From JAGPUQ01 sp050250395 (GTDB lineage Bacteria > Pseudomonadota > Gammaproteobacteria > Pseudomonadales > Porticoccaceae), in assembly GCA_050250395.1 (NCBI GenBank), contig JBFWOQ010000098.1:1-5073 (forward strand): DNA of 5,073 nt, written 5' to 3'. The stretch's first letter is position 1. Every line of letters starts with the position of its first letter. The notes below the pieces were generated by a model, which made no database searches, was not told the DNA's origin, and saw nothing but the letters and a program-made list of their open reading frames with translations. The position numbers and the translations under genes are program-made. Shown piece by piece: positions 4,576 through 5,073 of this stretch.

Positions 4576-4580
4576 AGCAG

Positions 4581-4937
4581 ATGACAGATTCGGACGAGAC
4601 CACCATTTTGTATCGCCCGGTTGGGCCGGAGGAGCTCGAACTTGTGCGCGCTTCCGGCTTCACGCGCTGGCCGCCCAGACTTGCCGGGCAACCGATCTTC
4701 TATCCGGTGACGAACGAGCGGTACGCCGCTGAGATCGCGGAACGATGGAATGTGAAGGACAGCGGCTATGGCGCCGTCACGCGCTTCCGGGTTCGATCGT
4801 CCTTTATGTCCCGCTACGCCATTCAAAAAGTCGGCGGAGCGCATCACACCGAATGGTGGATCCCGGCGGGCGAACTTGAGGCGCTCAACGACAACATCGT
4901 CGGCAAGATTGAGGTCGTGAGTGAGTTTGCCGCTTGA
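4581..4937 (+). CDS. Small conserved hypothetical protein (TILYRPVGPEEL family)
   Basis: The product is 118 residues, soluble, with no signal peptide or membrane helix. It begins with TILYRPVGPEELELVRASGF (8-27) and continues with FPPRLPxQPIFYPV-like RWPPRLAGQPIFYPVTNERY, RWNVKDSGYGAVTRFRV and VGGAHHTEWWIPAGEL, ending with NIVGKIEVVSEF. I recall this pattern from many short bacterial hypothetical proteins, sometimes loosely labelled ADP-ribosylation/crystallin J1; I see no catalytic evidence for that label. The opening YRPVGxxEL and the conserved Arg/Tyr/His residues would suit a small compact nucleotide- or ligand-binding fold, but that is a guess. ATG 4581 is preferred: the family begins here, and the in-frame ATG at 4491 would read through the attC-like site. 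The ribosome-binding site is weak. Its placement 5 bases after the attC-like core suggests a cassette gene. Confidence 0.78.
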   Translation: MTDSDETTILYRPVGPEELELVRASGFTRWPPRLAGQPIFYPVTNERYAAEIAERWNVKDSGYGAVTRFRVRSSFMSRYAIQKVGGAHHTEWWIPAGELEALNDNIVGKIEVVSEFAA

Positions 4938-5073
4938 GCGGCAAGAGGCTGCGCGTGAAGTGGTGTGGCTACTGATGGGTTGGTGGGGGCGACCCGGCGA
5001 GTCGCCGTCGAGCATTGGCTGACTTGTGCGACGCGCTTTCCCTGCGGCACGCAATGGTGTTGCGGCGCTTGCG
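4938..5073. other. Right-end gene-free stretch with a small hairpin
   Basis: No supported gene or attC core follows the last gene before the window ends. GGCGAC (4988-4993) can pair with GTCGCC (5001-5006) around a 7-base loop, about 50 bases after the stop, without a T-tract. Confidence 0.3.

Larger units (their letters stand above)
1901..4940. mobile_element. Putative integron-cassette-like island without a visible integrase
   Basis: Several signs point to gene cassettes. There are two attC-like folded sites (4257-4341 and 4518-4575), and a GTTAGGC core half-site 16 bases before the gene at 2665. TCTAAC overlaps the stop of the gene at 1915-2373, and GCTAAC lies just after the stop at 3427. 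The genes are short, unrelated and lack operon logic, and base composition is lower than the left flank through much of the block. No integrase (intI) or attI is in the window, and site orientations are mixed, so this would be a cassette cluster lacking integrase or a rearranged remnant. Boundaries are approximate and the island as a whole is an inference. Confidence 0.42.

Noticed and set aside
4491..4580. N-terminal extension of the right-hand gene from ATG 4491
   Set aside because: These 30 residues are translation of the attC-like site; the recognisable family sequence starts at the ATG at 4581.
4341..5054. Minus-strand 237-residue open frame across the right end
   Set aside because: It is antisense to the well-formed gene at 4581-4937 and crosses the attC-like site; only its last part (to 4517) is retained as a doubtful remnant.

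Overview
The window looks like chromosome from a GC-rich proteobacterium, most likely a gammaproteobacterium. The left third (1-1717) is GC-rich, with G/C-ending codons, and carries conserved inner-membrane protein genes and a REP-like palindrome between genes. The middle (about 1900-4260) is visibly less GC-rich, has mixed codon use and a different gene style: short, unrelated, single-function genes. The right end (about 4340-5073) is GC-rich again.

Layout. 1-200: the 3' end of a methionine-rich membrane protein (DUF6789-like). 201-510: a gene-free stretch with a two-armed palindrome. 511-1239: a TVP38/TMEM64 (SNARE-associated/DedA-like) membrane protein. 1298-1717: a four-helix membrane protein of unknown function, probably co-transcribed with it. 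1915-2373: a small stand-alone PD-(D/E)XK nuclease-fold protein. 2374-2664: no gene, but a near-consensus sigma-70 promoter and an integron-type GTTAGGC half-site. 2665-3288 and 3266-3427: a tightly overlapping pair, a DUF6338-like membrane protein and a 53-residue protein with repeated GYQP motifs. 3428-3710: no gene, with a 13-14 bp tandem repeat. 3711-4244 (minus): a 177-residue protein with an EHVYPR...T-x-x-EN signature suggesting an HNH-like nuclease. 4257-4341: an attC-like site in the minus orientation. 4518-4575: a second attC-like site in the plus orientation, with a worn 3' core. 4581-4937: a small conserved hypothetical protein. 4938-5073: nothing convincing.

Interpretation. Roughly 1900-4940 reads as an integron-cassette-like island with no integrase in view (a cluster of attC lacking integrase, or a decayed chromosomal integron). 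The support is two folded attC-like sites with R''/R' core sequences, several half-sites beside stop or start codons, short genes that start 5-16 bases after a core site, and the composition change. The cargo (a stand-alone nuclease fold, a membrane protein paired with a GYQP peptide, an HNH-like protein) would suit phage or plasmid conflict functions. That is inference from protein type and context, and no function is demonstrated here. The most attractive candidate for an undescribed system is the DUF6338/GYQP pair at 2665-3427.
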